A stretch of 64,000 nt of DNA from Burkholderiales bacterium 70-64. Lineage in GTDB: Bacteria; Pseudomonadota; Gammaproteobacteria; Burkholderiales; Burkholderiaceae_E. The first letter of the stretch is position 1; every line of letters starts with the position of its first letter. The DNA lies in contig MKUQ01000036.1 of NCBI GenBank assembly GCA_001898645.1, positions 16,053 to 80,052 of the forward strand. Direction: 5' to 3'. Shown in pieces: positions 43,843-58,909 of the stretch. Made by a program: the position numbers and the translations under genes. The notes beneath the pieces were generated by a model, which saw nothing but the letters and a program-made list of their open reading frames with translations, did no database searches and was not told the DNA's origin.

Positions 43843-44868
43843 ATGCACCTGTCCGACTTCGACTTCGAGCTGCCTGCCGAGCTGATCGCGCAACATCCGA
43901 GCGTGGAGCGTACCGCCTCGCGCCTGCTGCACGTGGCGCACGGTGCGCTGGCCGACCTGCGCTTCGACGCGCTGCCCGGGCTGCTCGCGCCTGGCGACCT
44001 GCTGGTGCTCAACGACACCCGCGTCCTGCGCGCGCGCCTGCGCGGCGCCAAGGCCAGCGGCGGGCGCGTGGAGGTGCTGGTCGAGCGCGTCACCGGCGAG
44101 CGCGAGGCGCTGGCGCAGCTGCGCGCGAGCAAGCCGCCGCGCCCGGGCACGCGGCTGCTGCTCGGCTCGGCAGGGGCCGAGGTGCTCGAGCGCGACGGCG
44201 AGTTCTGGCTGCTGCGCTTCGATGCGCCGGTGCTGGACGTGCTCGAGCGCGAAGGCATGCTGCCGCTGCCGCCGTACATCACGCATGCGCCCGATGCCGA
44301 GGACGAGCGGCGCTACCAGACGGTCTATGCGCGCGACGCCGGCTCGGTGGCCGCGCCCACCGCCGGGCTGCACTTCGACGAGGCCCTGCTCGCGCGCCTG
44401 CACGAGCGCGGCGTGGGCATTGCCTGCGTGACCCTGCACGTCGGCGCAGGCACCTTCCAGCCGGTGCGCGTGGAGGATCTCTCGCAGCACCGCATGCACG
44501 CCGAGCGCTACGAGGTGCCGGCGGCCACGGCGCGGGCGATCGCCGATGCGCGCGCCGCCGGCGGACGCATCGTGGCGGTGGGCACGACCACGCTGCGCAC
44601 GCTCGAATCGGCGGCCGGGGAAGACGGCACGGTGCGCGCCGGCGCTGGCGAGACGCGGCTGTTCGTGACGCCGGGCTACCGCTTCCGCGTCGTGGAGCGG
44701 CTGGTGACCAACTTCCACCTGCCCCGCTCGACGCTGCTGATGCTGGTGTCGGCCTTCGGCGGAATCGAGCCGATCCGCGCCGCCTACGTGCACGCGATCG
44801 CGCAGCGCTACCGCTTCTTCAGCTACGGCGACGCGATGCTCGTGGAGCGCGAGCAGCCGCTCGGCTGA
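43843..44868 (+). CDS. queA: S-adenosylmethionine:tRNA ribosyltransferase-isomerase
   Basis: Makes epoxyqueuosine in tRNA from preQ1 and the ribosyl part of SAM. Protein of 341 residues beginning [19 protein letters not shown], with [35 protein letters not shown] and the C-terminal [17 protein letters not shown], all typical of QueA. Usually next to tgt; here maeB, on the other strand, separates them by 2.4 kb. Confidence 0.95.
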   Translation: MHLSDFDFELPAELIAQHPSVERTASRLLHVAHGALADLRFDALPGLLAPGDLLVLNDTRVLRARLRGAKASGGRVEVLVERVTGEREALAQLRASKPPRPGTRLLLGSAGAEVLERDGEFWLLRFDAPVLDVLEREGMLPLPPYITHAPDAEDERRYQTVYARDAGSVAAPTAGLHFDEALLARLHERGVGIACVTLHVGAGTFQPVRVEDLSQHRMHAERYEVPAATARAIADARAAGGRIVAVGTTTLRTLESAAGEDGTVRAGAGETRLFVTPGYRFRVVERLVTNFHLPRSTLLMLVSAFGGIEPIRAAYVHAIAQRYRFFSYGDAMLVEREQPLG

Positions 44869-44943
44869 CGCCCCGGCGTACCGCGGATCCGCGTCCCTGT
44901 CGCCGCGCCGTTCACGCCTCTCCCGTCCCTGCCGCCGCGCCGT

Positions 44944-48443
<3,500 letters not shown>

Positions 48444-48489
48444 GGCCGGTCCACGGATCGGGGCCGGCTCACGGCAGCGGATCCCGGGC

Positions 48490-48520
48490 AAAAAAAGGGG
48501 GCCCGCACCACGCGGGCCCC
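48490..48520 (-). terminator. Intrinsic terminator hairpin in the tgt–yajC gap
   Basis: Arms GGGGCCCGC (48498–48506) and GCGGGCCCC (48512–48520) with a five-base loop. The uridine tract appears on the minus strand (A-run 48490–48496 on the plus strand). It may still end tgt transcripts with help from the T-rich stretch at about 48540, or act for leftward transcripts. Confidence 0.6.
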
Positions 48521-48750
48521 GATCCCTGGCTGGTCTCTCGCTTTTCTTGTTCTACGGCGCGCCTTGCGGCGGCCGTCGGACCTCGCCCTCCTCCCCTCGC
48601 CGACGATGCCTCACGCAAGCGGCATGCCAGGGCGCGGGAGAATGCCGCCGGCTCAGGCACTTGCGAGCGCTGCCCGGCCGCCGCGGGCGGCGCGCCGGGT
48701 GGCGGCCGCGGCCGTGTGGAAAGCCGGCCGACGTGCACGTTTTCACGGTT

Positions 48751-48758
48751 GCTATAAT
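48751..48758 (+). promoter_or_regulatory. Extended -10 promoter of yajC–secD–secF
   Basis: TGCTATAAT: a consensus TATAAT (48753–48758) preceded by the TGn extension. No good -35 at 17 bases, as usual for extended -10 promoters. It is 28 bases upstream of the yajC GTG. The rest of the 343-base tgt–yajC gap shows only the terminator hairpin. Confidence 0.6.
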
Positions 48759-48786
48759 GCGCGGCTAACTCGCGGAGACGGATCCA

Positions 48787-49140
48787 GTGGCGATTTCCAC
48801 GGCTTTCGCACAGACGCTCGACGGCGCCGCCGGGCAGCAGATCGTCGGCTTCCTGCCGATCATCCTGATGTTCGTCGTGCTGTACTTCCTGATGATCCGC
48901 CCGCAGACCAAGCGCGCGAAGGAGCACCGCACGATGCTCGAGGCGCTGAAGAAGGGCGACGAGGTGGTCACGTCCGGGGGAGTGGTCGGACGCGTCACCA
49001 AGGTCGGCGAAGGCTACGTCACCCTCGAGGTGGCGCGCACGGCCGAGGGAGGCAAGGGCGGCGACATGCCGATCGAGATGACCTTCCAGAAGTCCTCGGT
49101 GCAGACCCTCCTGCCCAACGGTACGCTCAAGTCGATCTGA
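48787..49140 (+). CDS. yajC: Sec translocon accessory subunit YajC
   Basis: Small membrane protein of 117 residues with one helix (about 19–38; GFLPIILMFVVLYFLMIRPQTKRAKEH) and a cytosolic beta domain (GDEVVTSGGVVGRVTKVGEGYVTLEV). Associates with SecDF–SecYEG. GTG start at 48787. Followed by secD after 7 bases. Confidence 0.93.
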   Translation: MAISTAFAQTLDGAAGQQIVGFLPIILMFVVLYFLMIRPQTKRAKEHRTMLEALKKGDEVVTSGGVVGRVTKVGEGYVTLEVARTAEGGKGGDMPIEMTFQKSSVQTLLPNGTLKSI

Positions 49141-49147
49141 AGCGGCC

Positions 49148-51010
49148 ATGAACCGCTACCCGGCCTGGAAGTACGCGATCATGACGATCGCGCTGGTCTT
49201 CGGGCTGCTGTACACGCTGCCGAATTTCTTCGGCGAAGCGCCCGCGGTGCAGGTCTCCAGCGGCAAGGCCACGCTGAAGGTCGACACGCAGACCCTGGCG
49301 CGGGTCGAGGCGGCGCTGAAGGCCGCCGGCATCGAGAACACCGGCCTGTTCCTGGAGAGCAACTCGGTCAAGGTGCGCTTTCGCGACACCGACACCCAGT
49401 TGCGCGCCAAGGACGTGATCGGGCGCGCGCTCAACACCGACCCCCAGGACCCGAGCTGGATCGTCGCGCTGAACCTGCTGTCGGATTCTCCGCAGTGGCT
49501 CACCCGCCTGCACGCGCTGCCGATGTACCTCGGCCTGGACCTGCGCGGCGGCGTGCACTTCCTGCTGCAGGTCGACATGAAGCAGGCGCTGTCCAAGCGC
49601 ATCGACGGCATCGCCGGCGACCTGCGCACGCTGATGCGGGACAAGAACGTGCGCCACGCGGGCATCGCGCGGGTGGGCGACGCCGTGGAGATCCGCTTCC
49701 GCGACGCCGAGACGCGCGAGCGCGCGCGCGCCGCGATCGCCGACAACGTGCCCGAGGTCGCGCTCACCGAGACCGGCGAGGGCGCCGACCTCAAGCTGGT
49801 GGCGGCGTTTCGCCCGCAGGCGGCCCAGCGCATCCAGGAGAACGCGGTCCACCAGAACATCACCACGCTGAGCAACCGGATCAACGAGCTGGGCGTGTCC
49901 GAGCCGGTCATCCAGCAGCAGGGGCTCGATCGCGTGGTGGTGCAGTTGCCCGGGGTGCAGGACACCGCCAAGGCCAAGGACATCCTCGGGCGCACCGCCA
50001 CCCTCGAGGTGCGCATGGTGTGCGAATCGCCCGAGGAGCTGTCGGCGCTGGCTGCCGGCACGGTGCCGTTCGGCTGCGAGCGCTACACCGACCGCGACGG
50101 CCAGCCCATCCTGGTGCGCAAGCAGGTCATCCTCACCGGGGAGAACCTCAACGACGCGCAGGCGGGCTTCGATTCGCAGACCCACGAGCCGGCCGTGCAC
50201 CTGACGCTCGACGCCAAGGGCGCGCGCATCTTCCGCGACGTCACCCGCGAGAACATCGGCCGGCGCATGGCAATCCTGCTGGTCGAGCGCGGCAAGGGCG
50301 AGGTCGTCACCGCGCCGGTGATCCGCTCCGAGATCGGCGGCGGGCGGGTGCAGATCTCCGGGCGCATGACCACCCAGGAGGCCAACGACACCGCGCTGCT
50401 GCTGCGCGCCGGGGCGCTCGCCGCGCCGATGGAGATCATCGAGGAGCGCACCATCGGGCCGAGCCTGGGCGCCGACAACATCAGCAAGGGCTTCCATTCC
50501 ACCCTGTGGGGCTTCCTCACGGTGGTGGTCTTCATGTGCCTGTACTACATGTTCTTCGGCGTGATCTCCTCGATCGCGCTGGCGGTCAACCTGCTGCTGC
50601 TGATCGCGCTGCTGTCGCTGCTGCAGGCCACGCTCACCCTGCCGGGCATCGCCGCCATCGCGCTCACCCTGGGCATCGCGATCGACGCCAACGTGCTGAT
50701 CAACGAGCGCGTGCGCGAGGAGCTGCGCAACGGCGCCACGCCGCAGGCGGCGATCGCCGCCGGCTACGAGCACGCCTGGGCCACCATCCTCGACTCCAAC
50801 GTCACCTCGATGATCGCCGGGGTGGCGCTGCTCATCTTCGGCTCGGGGCCGGTGCGCGGGTTCGCGGTGGTGCACGTGCTGGGCCTGCTGACCTCGATGT
50901 TCTCGGCGGTGTTCTTCTCGCGCGGCCTGGTCAACCTCTGGTACGGGCGCCGCCGCAAGCTCGCCAAGGTGTCGATCGGGCAGATCTGGAAACCGGGCGC
51001 CGCCTCGTGA
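49148..51010 (+). CDS. secD: Protein translocase subunit SecD
   Basis: RND-family protein of 620 residues that with SecF uses the proton gradient to draw proteins across the inner membrane. First helix at about 8–25, a large periplasmic P1 region (LGLDLRGGVHFLLQVD at about 121–136), then five C-terminal helices with GIAIDANVLINERVREEL, carrying the conserved Asp, and ILDSNVTSMIAGVALLIFG. Confidence 0.95.
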   Translation: MNRYPAWKYAIMTIALVFGLLYTLPNFFGEAPAVQVSSGKATLKVDTQTLARVEAALKAAGIENTGLFLESNSVKVRFRDTDTQLRAKDVIGRALNTDPQDPSWIVALNLLSDSPQWLTRLHALPMYLGLDLRGGVHFLLQVDMKQALSKRIDGIAGDLRTLMRDKNVRHAGIARVGDAVEIRFRDAETRERARAAIADNVPEVALTETGEGADLKLVAAFRPQAAQRIQENAVHQNITTLSNRINELGVSEPVIQQQGLDRVVVQLPGVQDTAKAKDILGRTATLEVRMVCESPEELSALAAGTVPFGCERYTDRDGQPILVRKQVILTGENLNDAQAGFDSQTHEPAVHLTLDAKGARIFRDVTRENIGRRMAILLVERGKGEVVTAPVIRSEIGGGRVQISGRMTTQEANDTALLLRAGALAAPMEIIEERTIGPSLGADNISKGFHSTLWGFLTVVVFMCLYYMFFGVISSIALAVNLLLLIALLSLLQATLTLPGIAAIALTLGIAIDANVLINERVREELRNGATPQAAIAAGYEHAWATILDSNVTSMIAGVALLIFGSGPVRGFAVVHVLGLLTSMFSAVFFSRGLVNLWYGRRRKLAKVSIGQIWKPGAAS

Positions 51011-51045
51011 CCGCCCTCCGCGCTTCGCTCCGAAACGGCTGATCG

Positions 51046-51990
51046 ATGGAATTCTTCCGCATCCACCGCGACATCCCCTTCATGCGCCACGCCGTGGTGC
51101 TCAACGCGGTGTCGGTGGTGATGTTCCTGCTCGCGGTGTTCTTCCTCGCCACGCGCGGGCTGCACCTGTCGATCGAGTTCACCGGCGGCACGGTGATGGA
51201 GGTGCACTACGCCGACAGCGCCAACCTCGAGAAGATCCGCGAGGTGGTGGGCAGGCTCGGCTACGCCGACGTGCAGGTGCAGACCTTCGGCACCTCGCAC
51301 GACGTGATGATCCGGCTGCCCAGCCGCGAGGCGAGCGGCCAGAGCTACACCGAGCAGAGCAACGCGGTGATGGCCGCGCTGTCGGCAGCCGATCCCGACG
51401 CCAGCCTGCGCCGCGTGGAGTTCGTCGGCCCGCAGGTCGGCAAGGAGCTGTTCAGCGACGGCGCCATGGCGCTGCTGTTCGTGGTGGTCGGCATCATCAT
51501 TTACCTGGCGATCCGCTTCGAGTGGAAGTTCGCGGTGGCTGCCATCGTGGCCAACCTGCACGACGTGATCATCATCCTCGGCTTCTTCGCCGCCTTCCAG
51601 TGGGAGTTCTCGCTGTCGGTGCTGGCCGCGGTGCTGGCGGTGCTCGGCTATTCGGTCAACGAGTCGGTGATCATCTTCGACCGCATCCGCGAGTACTTCC
51701 GCAAGATCCGCCGGGCCAGCACGCCGGAGATCATCGACAAGGCGATCACCAGCACCATCTCGCGCACCATCATCACCCACGGCTCGACGCAGATCATGGT
51801 GCTGTCGATGCTGATCTTCGGCGGCCAGACGCTGCACTACTTCTCGATCGCGCTCACCATCGGCATCCTGTTCGGCATCTATTCGTCGGTGTTCGTGGCC
51901 GCGGCGATCGCGATGTGGCTGGGCGTCAAGCGCGAGGACCTGGTCAAGCCGGTCAGGAAGAAGGACGATGGGCAGCCCGAGGCGCCCTGA
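51046..51990 (+). CDS. secF: Protein translocase subunit SecF
   Basis: RND-family partner of SecD, 314 residues. Helix 1 at about 18–40, short periplasmic domain, then five helices with the conserved VNESVIIFDRIREYFR segment and TSTISRTIITHGSTQIMVLSMLIFGG. Begins 35 bases after secD. Confidence 0.95.
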   Translation: MEFFRIHRDIPFMRHAVVLNAVSVVMFLLAVFFLATRGLHLSIEFTGGTVMEVHYADSANLEKIREVVGRLGYADVQVQTFGTSHDVMIRLPSREASGQSYTEQSNAVMAALSAADPDASLRRVEFVGPQVGKELFSDGAMALLFVVVGIIIYLAIRFEWKFAVAAIVANLHDVIIILGFFAAFQWEFSLSVLAAVLAVLGYSVNESVIIFDRIREYFRKIRRASTPEIIDKAITSTISRTIITHGSTQIMVLSMLIFGGQTLHYFSIALTIGILFGIYSSVFVAAAIAMWLGVKREDLVKPVRKKDDGQPEAP

Positions 51991-52030
51991 CGGCGCAGCG
52001 AGCGGCCGGCCCCTCGCCGCACCGGGCGGC

Positions 52031-52708
52031 ATGGCGGCGGGCAGCGATGCGGCGCGCCGGCTGCGCGTCTGGGATCTCCCGACCCGCCTCTTCCACTGGG
52101 CGCTGGCGGCATGCATCGTCGGCTCGCTGGTGTCGGTGAACCTGGGCGGCAACGCCGTCGGCTGGCACTTCCGCTTCGGCTACGCCATCCTCGCCCTGCT
52201 GCTGTTCCGCCTGGCGTGGGGCTTCGCCGGGCCACGCTACGCGCGCTTCGCGAGCTTTCCGCCGAGCCCGGCGGCGGCGCTGCGCTACCTGCGCGGCGAA
52301 CGCGGCGGCTCGCCGGGCCACAACCCGCTCGGGGCGTTCTCGGTCTACCTGATGCTCGTCGCGCTGGCGTTCCAGGCCGCCACCGGCCTGTTCGCCAACG
52401 ACGACATCATGTGGGAAGGCCCGCTCGCCGCGCTGGTATCCAACGACACCAGCAACTGGCTGACCACGCTGCACCGGATCAACCGCTTCGTCGTCGTGGC
52501 GCTGGTCGTCATGCACCTGGCGACGATCGCCTGGTACCGCTGGGCGCGCAAGGAGCGGCTGGCCGCCTCGATGGTGAGCGGCGACAAATGGGTGGCGGTG
52601 CCGCGGGCCGAGCCGGCGGCCGACGGCCCGCGCGAGCGGCTGCGCGCGCTCGTCCTGCTGTGCCTGAGCTCGGCCGCCGTGTGGCTGCTGGTGACCCGGG
52701 CCGCCTAA
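52031..52708 (+). CDS. Cytochrome b561-type di-haem membrane protein
   Basis: Protein of 225 residues. Helices carry likely haem ligands: His in PTRLFHWALA (about 21), WHFRFGYAIL (about 45) and two in LHRINRFVVVALVVMHLA (about 147 and 162). Of the Ni/Fe-hydrogenase b-type/b561 family, which pass electrons from the quinone pool to small c-type cytochromes. ATG 52031 chosen; an ATG at 51968 overlapping secF is possible. Convergent with a cytochrome c' gene, a likely redox partner. Confidence 0.87.
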   Translation: MAAGSDAARRLRVWDLPTRLFHWALAACIVGSLVSVNLGGNAVGWHFRFGYAILALLLFRLAWGFAGPRYARFASFPPSPAAALRYLRGERGGSPGHNPLGAFSVYLMLVALAFQAATGLFANDDIMWEGPLAALVSNDTSNWLTTLHRINRFVVVALVVMHLATIAWYRWARKERLAASMVSGDKWVAVPRAEPAADGPRERLRALVLLCLSSAAVWLLVTRAA

Positions 52709-52812
52709 TACGGTTTTGCGTTCGTTCGCATCACTGCGTTGGGGCGCCTTGCCGTGCTACAGCACTGTCTGCGGCGCCCCGCCTTGTTCTGCGAACGAAC
52801 GCAAAACCGTAT
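52708..52812. repeat. Long hairpin element between convergent cytochrome genes
   Basis: Perfect 23-base outer arms (52708–52730 and 52790–52812), an inner GGGGCGCC/GGCGCCCC stem (52741–52748 and 52773–52780) and a tip GTGCT–AC–AGCAC. It starts at the last base of the b561 stop codon. It may be a bidirectional terminator or a MITE-like palindromic repeat. Confidence 0.75.
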
Positions 52813-52844
52813 AAGGTCTACCCCCGCCCTACCGCATCCTCGTC

Positions 52845-53300
52845 CTACTTCTCGCGGTACTTGTCGTGACAGGCCTTGCAGGCCGAGCCGGTGGCGCCGA
52901 CCTGCGGGCGCAGCGTCTCGAGGCTGCCGGCCGCGCTCACCAGCTTGGCGGTTTCCTCGTTCAGGCGCTGCGACAGCTTCTTCACGTCGTCGGGGTTCTG
53001 GAACAGCGCGGGCTTGGCGCCCGTCTTGCCCTTGTCGGAGCCGGGCACGAAGCCTTCCCAGGGCAGCTTGGCCATGGTGTCGACGATGCGCGCCGAGCTC
53101 TGCGCCGCGGCGGCGTCGAAGGGCGCCTCGCCCTTGGCCATGGCCGCCAGCCGGCCCATGTGGTTGGCCATCACGGTGAAGGCCGACTGGCGATACTGGA
53201 TCGCGTCCTCGGCCTTCTTGAACTGCGCCATCGCCGGCACGGCCAGCAGCACGCTCGCGGCCAGCGCGCCGGCGAGACGGGTTGCGATCCTGCCTGTCAT
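52845..53300 (-). CDS. Cytochrome c' family protein (periplasmic)
   Basis: Protein of 151 residues. Signal peptide 1–25 (AMAQ), a four-helix body and the C-terminal haem motif CKACH (141–145) with DKYREK at the end, as in cytochrome c'/c556. May bind NO or carry electrons from the convergent b561 protein. Ribosome binding site GGAGG before the ATG at 53300. Confidence 0.9.
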   Translation of the reverse strand: MTGRIATRLAGALAASVLLAVPAMAQFKKAEDAIQYRQSAFTVMANHMGRLAAMAKGEAPFDAAAAQSSARIVDTMAKLPWEGFVPGSDKGKTGAKPALFQNPDDVKKLSQRLNEETAKLVSAAGSLETLRPQVGATGSACKACHDKYREK

Positions 53301-53334
53301 CGTCACCTCCATGGTGGGTCGGTTCGGTGGGTGG

Positions 53335-54828
<1,494 letters not shown>

Positions 54829-54858
54829 CTATACTCGTCCGAAACCCGCGGCGGCAAG

Positions 54859-55467
54859 ATGAAGCTCATCGGTTCGAACACGAGTCCATTCACGCGCAAG
54901 GTGCGCATCGTGATGGCGGAAAAGAAGATCGACTGCCAGTACGAGCTGGAAGACGTCTATTCCCCCGATTCCACCATCGCGCGTTCGAACCCTCTCGGCA
55001 AGGTGCCGTGCCTGATCATGGACGACGGCGGCGCCGTGCTCGATTCGCGCGTCATCGTCGAATACCTCGACAACCTCACGCCGGTGCATCGGCTGGTGCC
55101 GCCCAACGGGCGTTCGCGCGTCGAGGTGAAAACGTGGGAGGCGCTCGCCGACGGCCTGCTCGACGCCGCGGTGCTGGTGCGCATGGAGCAGACCCAGCGC
55201 AGCGACGGCCAGCGCAGCCCGGCCTGGATCGCCCGCCAGATGGGCAAGATCGAGGCCGCCCTGCAGTGGATGTCGACCGGGCTCGAGGACAAGCCGTGGT
55301 GCGCCGACGGCAAGTACACGCTGGCCGACATCGCGCTCGGCTGCGCCCTGGGCTACCTCGACTTCCGCTTCGCGCCGCTGGGCTGGCGCTCGCAGTTCTC
55401 CAACCTGGCGCGCCATGCCGACAAGCTGTTCGCGCGCCAGAGCTTCATCGACACGGCGCCGCAGTAG
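54859..55467 (+). CDS. Glutathione S-transferase / SspA-like protein
   Basis: Protein of 202 residues with a thioredoxin-like N domain (MKLIGSNTSPFTRKVRIVMAEKKI, GKVPCLIMDDGGAVLDSRVIVEYLD) and a helical C domain. The SPFTRKVRI start is typical of a bacterial GST subgroup. SspA-type RNA-polymerase association is less likely because SspA proteins differ at the N terminus and usually precede sspB. Confidence 0.85.
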   Translation: MKLIGSNTSPFTRKVRIVMAEKKIDCQYELEDVYSPDSTIARSNPLGKVPCLIMDDGGAVLDSRVIVEYLDNLTPVHRLVPPNGRSRVEVKTWEALADGLLDAAVLVRMEQTQRSDGQRSPAWIARQMGKIEAALQWMSTGLEDKPWCADGKYTLADIALGCALGYLDFRFAPLGWRSQFSNLARHADKLFARQSFIDTAPQ

Positions 55468-55512
55468 CCGGCGGCTCGCCCCGGCCGGCCGCCGGGCATC
55501 GGCCTTCCGGGC

Positions 55513-56685
55513 TCAGGCGGGAACGACCGTGGCGTGGACTAGGCTCGCAGCGATCACGCCGCCGCCCAGGCAGACCTCCCCGCGATACAGCACCGCGCTC
55601 TGGCCGGGCGTGACGGCCCACTGCGGCGTCTCGAAATGCAGCTCGAAGCCGCGCCCGGACACACCGCGCAGCGCGCAGGGCGCGTCGGCCTGGCGATAGC
55701 GCGTGCGGGCCGTGAGCCGGTCGTCGTCCGGCGGCGGCGCGCCGGCGATCCAGTGGGCATCCTCGGCGGCCAGCGCGCGCGCGAGCAGCCACGGGTGATC
55801 GTGGCCCTGCACCACCACGAGCACGTTGCGCGCCAGGTCCTTGCGCGCGACGAACCAGGGCTCGCCGCTGCCGCTGCGCCGGCCGCCGATGCCCAGGCCC
55901 TTGCGCTGGCCGAGGGTGTAGAACGCGAGCCCCAGGTGCTCGCCGATCACCGCGCCGCCGTCGTCCTCGATCGGGCCCGGGCGCGTCGGCAGGTAGCGTG
56001 AGAGGAATTCCCGGAACGGCCGCTCGCCGATGAAGCAGATGCCGGTGGAGTCCCTCTTGGCCGCGTTGGGCAGGCCGATGCGCTGCGCGATCTCGCGCAC
56101 CTGCCGCTTGTGCAGGTGGCCGACCGGGAACAGGGTGCGCGCCAGCTGCTGCTGGTCGAGGCGGTGCAGGAAGTAGCTCTGGTCCTTGCCGGGGTCGGCG
56201 CCGCGCAGCAGCTCGAAGCGCGTGCCGGCCTCCTCGCTCACGCTGCGCACCTGCGCGTAGTGGCCGGTGGCGATGCACCCGGCGCCCAGCGCGATGGCGT
56301 GATCGAGGAAGGCGCGGAACTTGATCTCGGCGTTGCACAGCACGTCCGGGTTCGGCGTGCGTCCGGCGGCATACTCGCGCAGGAACTCGGCGAAGACGCG
56401 GTCGCGGTACTCGGCCGAGAAGTTCACCGCCTCGACGTCGATGCCGAGCACGTCGGCGGCGCTGGCCGCATCGATCCAGTCCTGGCGCGTCGAGCAGTAC
56501 TCGTCGTCGTCGTCGTCCTCCCAGTTCTTCATGAACAGGCCGACCACCTCGAAGCCGCGCTGCTTGAGCAGCCAGGCGGCGACCGAGGAGTCGACGCCGC
56601 CCGACAGGCCCACGACCACGCGTTGCCCGGCGCCGTCGCGCAGCGCGCCGGCCGCCTCGACGGGCGAGGTGGCGGTCTCAGACAT
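55513..56685 (-). CDS. mnmA: tRNA 2-thiouridylase MnmA
   Basis: Protein of 390 residues. PP-loop [16 protein letters not shown] (about 28–43), a first catalytic Cys in [14 protein letters not shown] and a second in [12 protein letters not shown], with a C-terminal beta barrel. Thiolates U34 of Lys, Glu and Gln tRNAs. Its start overlaps the Nudix gene stop by 8 bases. Confidence 0.95.
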   Translation of the reverse strand: MSETATSPVEAAGALRDGAGQRVVVGLSGGVDSSVAAWLLKQRGFEVVGLFMKNWEDDDDDEYCSTRQDWIDAASAADVLGIDVEAVNFSAEYRDRVFAEFLREYAAGRTPNPDVLCNAEIKFRAFLDHAIALGAGCIATGHYAQVRSVSEEAGTRFELLRGADPGKDQSYFLHRLDQQQLARTLFPVGHLHKRQVREIAQRIGLPNAAKRDSTGICFIGERPFREFLSRYLPTRPGPIEDDGGAVIGEHLGLAFYTLGQRKGLGIGGRRSGSGEPWFVARKDLARNVLVVVQGHDHPWLLARALAAEDAHWIAGAPPPDDDRLTARTRYRQADAPCALRGVSGRGFELHFETPQWAVTPGQSAVLYRGEVCLGGGVIAASLVHATVVPA

Positions 56686-57160
56686 CGGAGGACAGGCAGC
56701 TCGGGTCGGTGTGGATCAGCTCGAGCGCGAAGCGCTTGCCCGCGAGGTAGTCGTCGATGGTGCGCATGACGAAGGGGCTGCGATGCTCGTCGCGCCGGGC
56801 GCGGACCTCGTCGGCGTCGAGCCACAGCGCGCGCACGATGCCCTCGTCGAGCGCCCGGGCCGGCCGATGCGCCAGCGCGCGGCAGGCGAAGGCGAAGCGC
56901 AGGTAGGTCACGTCGGTGCCGCTGGCCGGATGCCGGTAGCGCGCCATGTAGACACCGACGCCGGCCACCGGCTCGACCTCCCAGGCGGTTTCCTCGAGCG
57001 CTTCGCGCGCCACCGCCTGCAGCAGCGACTCGCCCGGGTCGAGGTGGCCGGCGGGCTGATTCAGCCGCAAGCCCTCGTGCGTGATTTCCTCGACCAGCAG
57101 GAACCTGCCGTCGCATTCGATGACCGCCGCGACCGTGGTATTCGGCTTCCAGTGGTGCAT
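56678..57160 (-). CDS. nudJ: Nudix hydrolase (NudJ-like)
   Basis: Protein of 160 residues with a Nudix box at about 39–61 ([23 protein letters not shown]; the pattern G-x5-E-x7-REUxEE is intact). NudJ-type enzymes hydrolyse HMP-pyrophosphate and nucleotides, and are commonly coupled to mnmA, as here. Confidence 0.87.
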   Translation of the reverse strand: MHHWKPNTTVAAVIECDGRFLLVEEITHEGLRLNQPAGHLDPGESLLQAVAREALEETAWEVEPVAGVGVYMARYRHPASGTDVTYLRFAFACRALAHRPARALDEGIVRALWLDADEVRARRDEHRSPFVMRTIDDYLAGKRFALELIHTDPSCLSSDV

Positions 57161-57213
57161 CGCAGCGATCTTACGTGATATAAGGACGCCAGTCGAAAAA
57201 GGGGGAAAGACGA

Positions 57214-58329
57214 ATGCGCATCGGCGTTCCTGCGGAAACCCGCGCCGGCGAATCGCGCGTGGCCGCGACGGCGGAGACGGTCAAGAAGCTGGTCGCCGCG
57301 GGGCACCAGGTAGTGGTCGAGCGCGGCGCCGGAATCGCCGCGGCCCAGACCGACGACGCCTATGCCGCTGCTGGAGCAGTCGCCGGCGAAGCCGCCGACG
57401 CCTTCGGCGCCGAGCTGGTGCTCAAGGTGCGCGCGCCCTCGCCCGCCGAGCTCGCCTCGATGCGTCTCGGCGCCACCCTGGTGGGCATGCTCGATCCCTT
57501 CGACCGCGAGGGCCTGCAGCGGCTCACCGACGCGGGGCTGACCGCCTTCGCGCTGGAGGCGGCCCCGCGCACCACGCGCGCGCAGAGCATGGACGTGCTG
57601 TCCTCGCAGGCGAACATCGCCGGCTACAAGGCGGTGATCCTGGCCGCCGACGTCTACCAGAAGTTCTTCCCGATGCTGATGACCGCCGCCGGCACGGTCA
57701 AGGCGGCGCGCGTCATGGTGCTGGGCGCCGGCGTGGCCGGCCTGCAGGCCATCGCCACGGCCAAGCGGCTCGGCGCGGTCATCGAGGCCTCCGACGTGCG
57801 CCCGGCGGTCAAGGAGCAGGTCGAGTCGCTGGGCGCGAAGTTCATCGACGTGCCCTTCGAGACCGACGAGGAGCGCCAGATCGCCCAGGGCGTGGGCGGC
57901 TATGCGCGCCCGATGCCCGAGAGCTGGATGAAGCGGCAGGCGGCGCTGGTGGCCGAGCGCATCCGGCAGGCCGACGTGGTCATCTCGACGGCGCTCATCC
58001 CGGGGCGGCGCGCGCCGGTGCTGATCACCGAGGAGATGGTGAAGTCGATGAAGCCGGGCTCGGTAATCGTCGACCTGGCCGCCGAGCAGGGCGGCAACTG
58101 TCCCCTGTCGGAGGCCGGCCGCACGGTGGTGCGCCACGGCGTCACGCTGGTGGGCGAGACCAACCTGCCGGCGCGCGTGGCCGCCGATGCCTCGGCGCTG
58201 TATGCGCGCAACGTGCTCGACTTCACCAAGCTGATCCTCGGCAAGGACGGCGCGCTCGTCGTCGACCTCGAGGACGACATCGTCAAGGCCTGCCTGATGT
58301 GCCGCGACGGCCAGCTGCTGCGCGCCTGA
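57214..58329 (+). CDS. pntAA: NAD(P) transhydrogenase alpha subunit, part 1 (PntAA)
   Basis: Soluble NAD(H)-binding domain I, 371 residues: [57 protein letters not shown] (Rossmann) and [19 protein letters not shown]. In split form, as in Rhodospirillum and many betaproteobacteria, the membrane part is separate (next gene). Interconverts NADH/NADPH coupled to the proton gradient. Confidence 0.94.
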   Translation: MRIGVPAETRAGESRVAATAETVKKLVAAGHQVVVERGAGIAAAQTDDAYAAAGAVAGEAADAFGAELVLKVRAPSPAELASMRLGATLVGMLDPFDREGLQRLTDAGLTAFALEAAPRTTRAQSMDVLSSQANIAGYKAVILAADVYQKFFPMLMTAAGTVKAARVMVLGAGVAGLQAIATAKRLGAVIEASDVRPAVKEQVESLGAKFIDVPFETDEERQIAQGVGGYARPMPESWMKRQAALVAERIRQADVVISTALIPGRRAPVLITEEMVKSMKPGSVIVDLAAEQGGNCPLSEAGRTVVRHGVTLVGETNLPARVAADASALYARNVLDFTKLILGKDGALVVDLEDDIVKACLMCRDGQLLRA

Positions 58330-58361
58330 CCGCCTGCCCGAATCCCCGCGGAGCCCGACTC

Positions 58362-58679
58362 ATGGAATCGATCTCGCCGACCGTCGTCAACCTGATCATC
58401 TTCGTGCTGGCGGTCTACGTCGGCTACCACGTGGTGTGGAACGTCACGCCGGCCCTGCACACCCCGCTGATGTCGGTCACCAACGCCATCTCGGCGATCA
58501 TCGTGGTGGGCGCGATGCTGGCCGCCTCGCTCACCGAGACGGCGCTGGGCACCTTCATGGGGGTGGCCGCCGTCGCGCTGGCCTCGGTGAACGTGTTCGG
58601 CGGCTTCCTGGTCACGCGGCGCATGCTCGAGATGTTCCGCAAGAAGGAGCCCAAGGCGAAGCCGGGAGCGACCCCGTGA
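58362..58679 (+). CDS. pntAB: NAD(P) transhydrogenase alpha subunit, part 2 (PntAB)
   Basis: Membrane protein of 105 residues with three helices (about 6–26, 36–56, 61–83), supplying part of the proton channel. Sequence [44 protein letters not shown] is typical. Overlaps the following small ORF by four bases. Confidence 0.93.
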   Translation: MESISPTVVNLIIFVLAVYVGYHVVWNVTPALHTPLMSVTNAISAIIVVGAMLAASLTETALGTFMGVAAVALASVNVFGGFLVTRRMLEMFRKKEPKAKPGATP

Positions 58680-58909
58680 CGCGCAACGCCTTCATCGTCC
58701 TGCTGCTGCTCACGGTGGGCGCCATCGCGCTGGGCGCGCAGATCGCCGAGCGCTACGCCGCGCCGGGCATCGGGCGCACGCTGATCGTGGCTGCCTTCAC
58801 CGCGCTGGTGGTGTTTCCCGCGGCGAAGTTCGCCGAGCGCCGCGGCTGGATCCGCGGCGGACTCGATTTCTCGAAAATGGGCCGCGGTCGCGGCGGAGAC
58901 GCCAAATGA
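58676..58909 (+). CDS. Extra small membrane protein inside the pnt operon
   Basis: 77 residues, GTG start at 58676 overlapping pntAB and stop overlapping pntB, both by four bases. Two helices (about 4–22 and 33–52) with a basic C terminus ([17 protein letters not shown]). I do not recognise a family. Overlaps on both sides argue that it is translated. It could be an accessory or stabilising subunit of the transhydrogenase. Confidence 0.7.
   Translation: MTRNAFIVLLLLTVGAIALGAQIAERYAAPGIGRTLIVAAFTALVVFPAAKFAERRGWIRGGLDFSKMGRGRGGDAK

Noticed and set aside
48490..48520. Textbook intrinsic terminator for tgt.
   Set aside because: The T-tract follows the hairpin only on the minus strand, so its role for plus-strand tgt is uncertain; recorded as a minus-strand terminator.
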